A DNA stretch of 64,000 nucleotides, from assembly GCA_019638015.1 (NCBI GenBank), contig JAHBUP010000001.1, forward strand, positions 3,876,424-3,940,423, in the 5' to 3' direction. Each line of letters opens with the position of its first letter. The stretch's first letter is position 1. The DNA is from Melioribacteraceae bacterium (GTDB lineage: Bacteria > Bacteroidota > Ignavibacteria > Ignavibacteriales > Melioribacteraceae). Below the pieces are notes generated by a model. That model was not told where the DNA came from and made no database searches. It saw only the letters and a program-made list of their open reading frames with translations. Below, piece by piece: positions 27,712-34,628 of this stretch. Position numbers and translations under genes: made by a program.

Positions 27712-28674
27712 ATGAATCTAGTTACAGCAAATAGCGAATCAATTCAACATGCGGCTCAAATTATAAAGTCGGGGGGATTAGTTGCGTTTCCCACCGAGAC
27801 AGTTTATGGGCTGGGTGCTGATGGTTTAAATCCAATTGCCGTGGCAAAAATATTTGAAGCAAAAAAGCGTCCCACATTTAATCCCTTAATTCTGCACATT
27901 GCCGAAAAAAACTGGTTCACAAAACTTGCATCATCAATTGATGAAAATATTGAATTGTTGATTGAAAAATTTATGCCCGGACCGCTGACATTAGTCCTTC
28001 CTAAAAAGGAAATTGTACCGGATATTGTAACTTCAGGCAATAACACTGTTGCCATCCGAATGCCAAACCATCGGGTTGCTTTAGAGTTAATTAAAGAAGC
28101 CGGAACTCCAATAGCAGCGCCAAGCGCCAATAAATTTGGGCATTTAAGTCCTACCGAAGCAATTCATGTTAAAAAATATTTGGGCGGTAAAGTTGATTTA
28201 ATTTTAGATGGGGGAAAATGTTCGGTTGGAATTGAATCAACAATAATTCAATACGAAGAGGGAAATTTCTATCTGCTTCGTCATGGCGGTATTTCCAAAG
28301 AAGATCTTGAAAAGATTACTGGAAAATTTTCAAATAAAAAACTAGACGCTGATAAGCCAAATTCACCGGGGCAATTGCCATTTCATTATTCACCCAATAC
28401 TCCTCTAAAATTTTATGACGAATCTTTACTTGATGAATCTAAAAATATAGGGGCATTATTCTTCAGAGAAAAAACTGATAATTTTAATTACAAAATTGAA
28501 CGGGTGCTCTCCCCCACCGGTAATCTTAGAGAAGCCGCTGCTAATTTATTTTTGATTCTGCATGAGTTTGAAACATTAGACCTGGATCTAATATTAGTGG
28601 AAAAAATAGAGCAATCAGGGTTGGGATCCGCCATTATGGATAGATTAACAAAAGCAGTTAATAAACATTATTGA
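27712..28674 (+). CDS. threonylcarbamoyl-AMP synthase (Sua5/YrdC type)
   Basis: 320 residues; makes threonylcarbamoyl-AMP for tRNA t6A37. The YrdC core is evident: GGLVAFPTETVYGLGAD, KIFEAKKRPTFNPLILHI, AIRMPNH, GTPIAAPSANKFGHLSPT and GIESTIIQYEEGNFYLLRHGGIS. A linker NSPGQLPFHYSPNTPL leads to a C-terminal Sua5 domain, making it the long Sua5 form rather than the short TsaC. It overlaps the following kinase gene by 4 bp. Confidence 0.94.
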   Translation: MNLVTANSESIQHAAQIIKSGGLVAFPTETVYGLGADGLNPIAVAKIFEAKKRPTFNPLILHIAEKNWFTKLASSIDENIELLIEKFMPGPLTLVLPKKEIVPDIVTSGNNTVAIRMPNHRVALELIKEAGTPIAAPSANKFGHLSPTEAIHVKKYLGGKVDLILDGGKCSVGIESTIIQYEEGNFYLLRHGGISKEDLEKITGKFSNKKLDADKPNSPGQLPFHYSPNTPLKFYDESLLDESKNIGALFFREKTDNFNYKIERVLSPTGNLREAAANLFLILHEFETLDLDLILVEKIEQSGLGSAIMDRLTKAVNKHY

Positions 28675-29537
28675 TTTTCATAAATTCAGTTCATAGCTTG
28701 CTTACAAATAATTCTAATAAGTCTAACAATTCTATTTTGAAAGAAAACAATACCGAGGAAAAACTAAGGCTGCTTGTCGCCGAACAACAAGAGTTAAACA
28801 GGCAATTGAAAGAATCGCAGGATGAACTGCATAAATTAAATGCTAATAAAGACCGATTAATTTCAATTATTGCCCACGATTTAAGAAGCCCCTTCAATTC
28901 ACTATTAAATTTTTCTGAGTTTCTCGTTGAAGATATTGACGAACTCCCCAAAGAAGAGATTAAACTTTTTGCCCAAAAGATAAATGAAGCGGCAAATAAT
29001 TTATTTACACTGCTCGAAAATCTTTTGCAGTGGTCACGCATGGAATCGGGCAAATTTCCATTTCATCCCGGCAAGTTAAATTTAAGATACAAGATTAATC
29101 AGGTTATAAAGTTATTCATTGATATTGCCGAGATTAAAAAAGTAAAAATTATCAACAACGTTCCCGAAACTTGTATAGCTTTTGCAGATGAAGATATGAT
29201 GTTCTCAGTAATTCAGAATCTTTTATCCAACGCTATTAAATTTTCAAAAGATAATGGAGAAATTATATTTGATGGAGTAGTTGAGAATAACATGATTAAG
29301 ATTTCCGTTAACGATACAGGGGTTGGGATTAAAGAAGATGATTTAGCAAAACTTTTTCGGAATGATATTCGCCATTCAACTTATGGCACACATGATGAGA
29401 AGGGCTCTGGACTGGGATTAATGATCTGCAAGGAAATGGTTGAAAAAAACAACGGAGAAATAAGTGTAACAAGTAAATTTGAAGAAGGAACTACTTTTTC
29501 TTTTACACTCCCCACGTTTAGTGCTCAACAGAACTAA
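28671..29537 (+). CDS. orphan sensor histidine kinase without sensor domain
   Basis: 288 residues if started at the TTG in a TTGA overlap with the Sua5 gene; no clear ribosome site, so the exact start is uncertain. A low-complexity Asn/Ser start and a coiled coil (about 30-60) lead to the HisKA box LISIIAHDLRSPFNSLLNFSEF with the phospho-acceptor His. HATPase_c motifs follow: NLLSNAIKFSKDNGEI (N), NDTGVGI (G1), GSGLGLMICKEMVEKNNGEI (G2). There is no membrane segment or PAS domain and no response regulator nearby, so the signal is unknown. Its 3' end overlaps the convergent GATase gene by 4 bp. Confidence 0.88.
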   Translation: MIFINSVHSLLTNNSNKSNNSILKENNTEEKLRLLVAEQQELNRQLKESQDELHKLNANKDRLISIIAHDLRSPFNSLLNFSEFLVEDIDELPKEEIKLFAQKINEAANNLFTLLENLLQWSRMESGKFPFHPGKLNLRYKINQVIKLFIDIAEIKKVKIINNVPETCIAFADEDMMFSVIQNLLSNAIKFSKDNGEIIFDGVVENNMIKISVNDTGVGIKEDDLAKLFRNDIRHSTYGTHDEKGSGLGLMICKEMVEKNNGEISVTSKFEEGTTFSFTLPTFSAQQN

Positions 29538-30379
29538 TGACTTTTCACTGCCGGCCTCAGTTTTATAATAGCGTTTTTAATAAAATTTGGAATTACTGTT
29601 TTTCGGGTTAGCTTAATCGCGTTTTCCTCCTCGAGTAGTGCAAGCATATCATAATACTTTTGTTCACCATATTTGCTGATCACATGTTCTTTCCTATCTG
29701 GTTTTCTAAAATGAAAATACATACTTGCCGGATCAGCTTCGGGATGAAATTGGGTGCCAACAATCTCATCAGAAATGCGCACTGCCATAATTGCTCTTTC
29801 AAGTTCCACATGGGGTCTAAATTTTTCGATGCACAATATTTTAGCGTTAAGCTCATCAATTTTAGATTGATTAGGCTGAACGACCTGCCATTCTCTAAAA
29901 TCGGCCGCATAAAAAGGTTCGGGTAAATTTTTTAATATTATTTCATCTTTTGCCAATTCTGTTTTATGAACCGGCATAACACCAAATGATTTAGAATTTC
30001 TCCTAACAACTTCCCCAAATTCAAAGAAGCGGGCCATCAACTGAAATGAATGGCATATAAAAAATAAGTGCTTCTTTTCTTCATTGCCTTCATTAAAATT
30101 CCAGATAGAATCTAGAAGTGAGAAATAGTTTTTTTCCCAAGGAGTGTTTTCCCCCTCAAACGGACTTCCCGGTCCACCAGAGGAGATAAAAATATTATAA
30201 TCTAAATTTGGTATCTCATTTTTATAACGAGTGTCGAATAATTCATAGTTAACCGATAGTGAAGGATACAAGCAATCTATCTCATTAATAATGTCTTTTA
30301 TGCATCTTATGCCCTGGTTCTCTTCATTATTATAAAGATCTAATATGGCAATTTTTATTTCTTCGCTTTTCAATTTCAT
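29534..30379 (-). CDS. class I glutamine amidotransferase-like protein
   Basis: 281 residues. A class I GATase fold: FISSGGPGSP with the oxyanion Gly residues, nucleophile Cys in FFICHSFQLMA, and the His/Glu of the triad in VGTQFHPEADP. The C-terminal ~60 residues are extra helices. Stand-alone members of this group are usually annotated as GMP synthase-like; the acceptor is unknown. It converges on the kinase gene with a 4-bp overlap, so the two transcripts have no room for a terminator between them. Confidence 0.85.
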   Translation of the reverse strand: MKLKSEEIKIAILDLYNNEENQGIRCIKDIINEIDCLYPSLSVNYELFDTRYKNEIPNLDYNIFISSGGPGSPFEGENTPWEKNYFSLLDSIWNFNEGNEEKKHLFFICHSFQLMARFFEFGEVVRRNSKSFGVMPVHKTELAKDEIILKNLPEPFYAADFREWQVVQPNQSKIDELNAKILCIEKFRPHVELERAIMAVRISDEIVGTQFHPEADPASMYFHFRKPDRKEHVISKYGEQKYYDMLALLEEENAIKLTRKTVIPNFIKNAIIKLRPAVKSH

Positions 30380-30560
30380 CCTTTTTTAATAGTGCAAATA
30401 TAACTTACTTTCTTATAAGACTTTCGGCTGAATTTACTTTTACTGAATTTTAAGATACCGGCAAGTTAAGTATTGAAGTTAATAACCAATTCATCTATAT
30501 CATTTTTAAACATATAACACTATTTTTTCAAACAAGTTTATTGAAAAAACCGAGGTACTG

Positions 30561-30776
30561 CTGGATAATTATTTTAAAGAAAAATGCTCGTGCGGGTTCG
30601 ACAAATCTAATAAGCACATTCAGCATCAATCCGAGTATTCCAGTTTTGGCTGGATTTTATATTGGATTGGTATTAGCGCCAAACCGGTGCGGGTAAGTTT
30701 TAAATGTTCCAATTGCGGCGAAATTATTGAATCGACGGATAATCCCGAAATACTTAAAAAATACGTGGGCAGGTAA
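30561..30776 (+). CDS. candidate small zinc-ribbon protein with a non-ATG start
   Basis: In the 456-bp gap between the GATase and M24 peptidase genes, one frame is open from 30510 to the TAA at 30774-30776. It has coding-like composition and contains KEKCSCGFDKSN near the start and VSFKCSNCGEIIE near the end, two cysteine pairs that could form a zinc ribbon, with a hydrophobic GWILYWIGISAKP stretch between. No ATG, GTG or TTG occurs in frame. The best start is CTG at 30561, five bases after GAGG (30552-30555); ATT at 30540 is the alternative. It may use a rare start, or be a gene that lost its 5' end. No family recognised. Confidence 0.45.
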   Translation: MDNYFKEKCSCGFDKSNKHIQHQSEYSSFGWILYWIGISAKPVRVSFKCSNCGEIIESTDNPEILKKYVGR

Positions 30777-30835
30777 TAAATTAATTAACCAGCTCTAAAA
30801 ATTTTACAAATAACTTTTTTAGATGGAGGCAGCAG

Positions 30836-32029
30836 ATGTCAAAAGATATGATATTGGAGAAAATTGAACAGGCGGTAAAAATTCTAAATGAGAAAAATAT
30901 TGATATGTGGATGACTTATGTAAGAGAAACGGGAAATATAAAAGATCCAATGCTTGATATGATTGTTGGAACTAACGCCACCTGGCAAACCGCATTCATA
31001 ATAACAAAAAGTGGTGAAACTCATGCGGTATTAGGTTCACTTGAATTGGAAAACATGAAAGCTGTTGGCACTTATAAAAATATTCATCCATACTTAAAAA
31101 ATATTAAGGATGAATTAGTAAAAGTCCTCGATTCTATTAAACCAAATAAAATAGCAATCAACTTTTCCCGTAATTCGAGTTTGGCCGATGGAATGACCTA
31201 CGGTTTGTACCTCGAATTAATGGATCATTTAAAAGAGACAAAATATGCAAACTCATTTATTTCTTCGGAAGAAATTGTTGCGGCTTTGAGAGGAAGAAAA
31301 TCGCATACTGAAATATCAAATACAAAAAAAGCAATTGAAGATACACTCAAAATTTTTGATGAAGTTACAAAGTTTATTAAACCGGGTCTTTCCGAAAAGG
31401 ATATCGCAAATTTTGTTTTAGATATCTGTGAGAAAAGAGGATTGGAACCATCATGGGAGGTTGAACATTGCCCGGCAGTATTTACCGGACCCAATACAGC
31501 GGGAGCGCATTCGGGCCCTACCGATAGAAAGGTTGAATGCGGACATGTAATCAATATGGATTTTGGCGTTAAGCATAATGGTTATTGCGCCGACCTTCAG
31601 CGGACCTGGTATGTTTTGCATCCCCACGAAGATAAAGCTCCTATAGAAGTTCAAAAAGGTTTTGATGTTATTGTTGAATCAATCACCCGTTCCGCAAATG
31701 AAATGAAACCGGGAAAACAAGGATGGGAAATTGATCAGGTTGCGAGAAACTATATTCAAATTTGTGGGTACGATGAATTTCCCCACGGTCTCGGGCATCA
31801 GGTTGGAAGAGCAACACACGACGGCGGAGCTTTGATGGCGCCTAAATGGGAGCGTTATAATAATCTTCCCTATCTTGAATTAGAAGAGAATAATGTTTTT
31901 ACAATCGAGCCCCGTTTAACAATTAAAGATTATGGTATTGCTACAATTGAAGAAATGGTTTTAGTTACAAAAGATGGTGTTGAGTGGCTTTCGAATAGAC
32001 AAAAGGAAATTTATTTAATAAAACCGTAA
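30836..32029 (+). CDS. M24-family metallopeptidase (Xaa-Pro dipeptidase-like)
   Basis: 397 residues. The N-terminal creatinase-like domain (about 1-160) precedes the pita-bread catalytic domain. Metal ligands are recognised: the two Asp in VINMDFGVKHNGYCADLQRTWY, His in EFPHGLGHQVGRATHDGG, Glu in NNVFTIEPRL and Glu in GIATIEEMVLV. It should cleave Xaa-Pro or related dipeptides with two metal ions in the cytoplasm (no signal peptide). GGAGGCAGCAG before the ATG is a strong ribosome site. Confidence 0.92.
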   Translation: MSKDMILEKIEQAVKILNEKNIDMWMTYVRETGNIKDPMLDMIVGTNATWQTAFIITKSGETHAVLGSLELENMKAVGTYKNIHPYLKNIKDELVKVLDSIKPNKIAINFSRNSSLADGMTYGLYLELMDHLKETKYANSFISSEEIVAALRGRKSHTEISNTKKAIEDTLKIFDEVTKFIKPGLSEKDIANFVLDICEKRGLEPSWEVEHCPAVFTGPNTAGAHSGPTDRKVECGHVINMDFGVKHNGYCADLQRTWYVLHPHEDKAPIEVQKGFDVIVESITRSANEMKPGKQGWEIDQVARNYIQICGYDEFPHGLGHQVGRATHDGGALMAPKWERYNNLPYLELEENNVFTIEPRLTIKDYGIATIEEMVLVTKDGVEWLSNRQKEIYLIKP

Positions 32030-32047
32030 TTATGATTGCGATTAATT

Positions 32048-32716
32048 ATGAGAACGCGTGTAAAAATTTGCTGTATCTCCAGCATCGAAGAAGCTAAACT
32101 TGCAATAAAAAATGGAGTAGACGCAATTGGTCTGGTTGGAAATATGCCGAGCGGTCCCGGTGTAATAGATGATAATTTAATAGCAAAGATTGCAAAGTTC
32201 GCTCCTCCTCCAATCGCTACATTTTTATTGACTTGTGAAACTGAACCAGATAAAATTATTTCACATCATAAAAAAGTAAATACAACTACAATTCAACTTG
32301 TGGATGAAGTTAAGCCGGAGGCATATTCGCAGATTCGTTCTAATTTGCCAGCAGTGAAGATTGTTCAAGTTATTCATGTAATTGATGAAGATTCGGTTGA
32401 ACAGGCAATTTCTATTTCACAATTTGTTGATGCAATACTACTCGACAGCGGCAATCCAAATCTAAAAGTAAAAGAACTTGGTGGAACAGGGAAGGTTCAT
32501 AATTGGAAACTTAGCCGAAAAATTGTGGAGTCTGTTTCAATTCCAGTTTTTCTTGCCGGTGGCTTAAATCCCGATAACATTGTAGAAGCAGTTGAAGCAG
32601 TACATCCTTTCGGAGTTGATGTTTGTTCGGGATTAAGAACAAACGGCCTTTTGGATGAAAGTAAAGTTGAAAAGTTTATGAATGCTATTCATGTGGCGTC
32701 AAGAAATGGTTCTTGA
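32048..32716 (+). CDS. phosphoribosylanthranilate isomerase-like protein
   Basis: 222 residues from the ATG at 32048; a TTG at 32036 would add four residues. TrpF-like (beta/alpha)8 barrel: VKICCISSIEEAKLAIKNGVDAIGLV with the expected early Cys, a DAILLDSG strand with the catalytic-type Asp, GGTGKVHNWKLSRKI and the phosphate-binding FLAGGLNPDNI and VDVCSGLRT loops. True TrpF has KICGLT; here it is KICCISS, so it may not be the tryptophan enzyme, and no other trp gene is near. The last six codons and the stop lie inside a palindromic repeat unit. Confidence 0.8.
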   Translation: MRTRVKICCISSIEEAKLAIKNGVDAIGLVGNMPSGPGVIDDNLIAKIAKFAPPPIATFLLTCETEPDKIISHHKKVNTTTIQLVDEVKPEAYSQIRSNLPAVKIVQVIHVIDEDSVEQAISISQFVDAILLDSGNPNLKVKELGGTGKVHNWKLSRKIVESVSIPVFLAGGLNPDNIVEAVEAVHPFGVDVCSGLRTNGLLDESKVEKFMNAIHVASRNGS

Positions 32717-32911
32717 CGACTGAATATGTTTGTGATCTTAGCATCAGCTACCGGCTGTCAAGGACCAATCCTTGACAGTTAAGTATGCTATCGCAAAGAA
32801 AAAGTTCTTGGCGACCAAGAGATGTACCGTCAAGAAATGGTTCTTGACGGCTTAATCTGTTTATGATCTTCGAAGCGTATCCTTGCCGTCGAAGACCGCT
32901 CCTTGACAGCG
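32697..32911. repeat. palindromic repeat cluster 1 (five units)
   Basis: Five hairpin units of about 22-24 bp with 4-nt loops. Stems: 32697-32718 (CGTCAAGAA/TTCTTGACG, perfect), 32755-32778 (CTGTCAAGGA/TCCTTGACAG, perfect), 32792-32813 (one mismatch), 32827-32850 (CCGTCAAGAA/TTCTTGACGG, perfect) and a degenerate copy at about 32886-32911. The loops are ATGG or AAAG in the AAGAA type and CCAA in the AGGA type, which is close to the same unit in the opposite orientation. The first unit overlaps the end of the TrpF-like gene. Confidence 0.85.
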
Positions 32912-32972
32912 ATTAATGATTATGATCATAATTTAATTAACACGATCAGCAATAAACCAGAAAGAAAATGAT

Positions 32973-33386
32973 ATGGCCGAGTTAAAAACAAAACAGAACA
33001 ATAAATCGGTTACCGAATTTTTAAAATCCATCCCAGATCAACAAAAGCAAAAGGAGTGCTTGACTATAAACAATCTTTTGAAAAAGATATCTAAGGCAAA
33101 ACCTAAAATGTGGGGAGACGCAATTATCGGGTATGGTTCCTATCGCTACAAATATGAGAGTGGCAGAGAGCTAGACTGGTTTCCAATCGGATTTTCTCCC
33201 CGTAAAAATAATATTACACTATATACAATGTGCGGATTTGAAAAGAATGCCGGGTTAATGAAAAAATTGGGAAAGTATAAAACCGGGAAATCGTGTCTTT
33301 ATATCAATAAGCTTGAGGATGTTGATTTAAAAATTCTCGAGGAAATATTTACTAACGCTTTCTATTCGAAGATGGCAAAAGGCTAA
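32973..33386 (+). CDS. DUF1801-domain protein
   Basis: 137 residues. SVTEFLKSIPDQQKQKECLTINNLLKK, PKMWGDAIIGYGSYRYKYESGRELDWFPIGFSPRKNNITLYTM and KLGKYKTGKSCLYINKLEDVDLKILEEI are the standard conserved blocks of DUF1801 (YdhG-like) proteins, which have a small alpha/beta fold and no settled function. The gene is flanked on both sides by the palindromic repeat clusters, which may be chance or a hint that the gene moved with them. Confidence 0.9.
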   Translation: MAELKTKQNNKSVTEFLKSIPDQQKQKECLTINNLLKKISKAKPKMWGDAIIGYGSYRYKYESGRELDWFPIGFSPRKNNITLYTMCGFEKNAGLMKKLGKYKTGKSCLYINKLEDVDLKILEEIFTNAFYSKMAKG

Positions 33387-33412
33387 TTTAATTTCTCCCA
33401 ATCTAACTTGGC

Positions 33413-33585
33413 TGTTAAGGACCAATCCTTGACAAATCATTCTTCCGCCAAGAAGTGGTTCTTGGCGTCCGAGAGGTCTTCCGTCAAGAAGTGGTTCTTG
33501 GCGACACCAAGAGATATCCCGTCAAGAAGTGGTTCTTGACGGCGGAGACGTTCACAAGGCTGTCGAGGACCATTCCTCGACAGCC
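33413..33585. repeat. palindromic repeat cluster 2 (five units)
   Basis: Units at 33413-33434 (TGTTAAGGA/TCCTTGACA, one wobble), 33446-33467 (CGCCAAGAA/TTCTTGGCG, perfect), 33482-33503 (CGTCAAGAA/TTCTTGGCG, wobble), 33519-33542 (CCGTCAAGAA/TTCTTGACGG, perfect) and 33558-33585 (12-bp perfect stem GGCTGTCGAGGA/TCCTCGACAGCC). Loops are GTGG in the AAGAA type and CCAA or CCAT in the AGGA type. The cluster lies between the convergent DUF1801 and PorV-family genes and could also act as a transcription barrier. Confidence 0.85.
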
Positions 33586-33598
33586 ACTATGCTATCAT

Positions 33599-34609
33599 CT
33601 AAAACGCGAAGTTAACCGCCAACCGGTTTACATTATCAAAAACATCCATTTTAGAAAATGAATAATTGACCTCAACATTATAGCCGGAAAGCGATGTATT
33701 AACACCCGCTCCCATTGACCAGGAAGCGATATCCCTATTTGTTTGATATCCCGCTCTCAAAGCTACCACACCAAGAAAACGGTACTCGGCGCCAATATTC
33801 ATTCTTTCCGAATATGAGTTTGAATGGAGAAAATCTACCGCAAATGTAAGCGCGTCCTCTTTCGAATCAGTAATAAATTGGAGCAGATCAATTGCGGCAC
33901 CAAGTGTAAAAGTTAATGGAAGTTGTTCATCAACAGCTTCTCTCTTAAGATTAGAAGCGAAATTTCTAATCGCCATTCCAAAGCGGAAATCTTTGTAATC
34001 GGTATTGTAAAGTACACCGGCATCAAACACAAATTTAGCGGCATTATTCTCTCTGGATGAACCATCATAAAATGAATTGCTACCTAAATTTTGTCCTGCA
34101 TACCGAATGTTTCCCCCAATCGAAAACTGTGTACTAATTTGTCGCGCATAAGAAATACCAAACGAATAAGCGCCAACATTATCTATCAACCCGGTTTCAA
34201 TATATCCATCGGGATAGGATGACAATTGCGATGGATGCGCCAATCGTGTTCCAATAATATTTCCATAATCAACACTCAGCAAACTAATGCCCACTGTTCC
34301 TAATTCTTCAAGATTATAGGTAACCGCGCCTGCTAAATATTTAATATCGGCAATCCACTGAGTGTAATTAAAAGTAACATCAAACGGGGTTTTGCTTCCA
34401 GCAATTCCCGCTGGATTATAAAATATTGCATCCGAATTATTCCCAACCGCAAAATAGGCTTCCCCCATTGCGCTGGCTTTTGGTGATACACTCACCAGTT
34501 GAAAATTCATTGTACTCTGAGCGAGTTTATTAATGCCAACCTGTGCATTAATAATGTTCACACAAAAAAGAAGAACCGCGGCGGTTACAAATATTTTTAT
34601 AGTTTTCAT
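33599..34609 (-). CDS. PorV/PorQ-family outer-membrane protein
   Basis: 336 residues from the ATG at 34609, which has AAGGAG upstream; a reading from 34639 would add 10 residues without a ribosome site. Signal peptide to about INAQ. QLVSVSPKASAMGEAYFAVGNNSDAIFYNPAGIAG is the hallmark N-terminus of the PorV/PorQ/UPF0164 family of FadL-like barrels, and alternating beta strands continue to the end, which finishes in AVNFAF. PorV itself carries T9SS cargo to the attachment complex, but the family has many paralogues. It is last in the apparent operon PL1 lyase, TonB receptor, 748-residue protein, this barrel. Confidence 0.87.
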   Translation of the reverse strand: MKTIKIFVTAAVLLFCVNIINAQVGINKLAQSTMNFQLVSVSPKASAMGEAYFAVGNNSDAIFYNPAGIAGSKTPFDVTFNYTQWIADIKYLAGAVTYNLEELGTVGISLLSVDYGNIIGTRLAHPSQLSSYPDGYIETGLIDNVGAYSFGISYARQISTQFSIGGNIRYAGQNLGSNSFYDGSSRENNAAKFVFDAGVLYNTDYKDFRFGMAIRNFASNLKREAVDEQLPLTFTLGAAIDLLQFITDSKEDALTFAVDFLHSNSYSERMNIGAEYRFLGVVALRAGYQTNRDIASWSMGAGVNTSLSGYNVEVNYSFSKMDVFDNVNRLAVNFAF

Positions 34610-34628
34610 TTCAAAGTTCTCCTTAATA

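Noticed and set aside
32697..33585. CRISPR array
   Set aside because: Units are self-palindromic, unevenly spaced, occur in both orientations and vary in sequence; no equal-length spacers and no cas genes.
33455..33661. 68-codon frame across palindromic cluster 2
   Set aside because: It is made of repeat arms and runs antisense into the PorV-family gene; no ribosome site or family signal.
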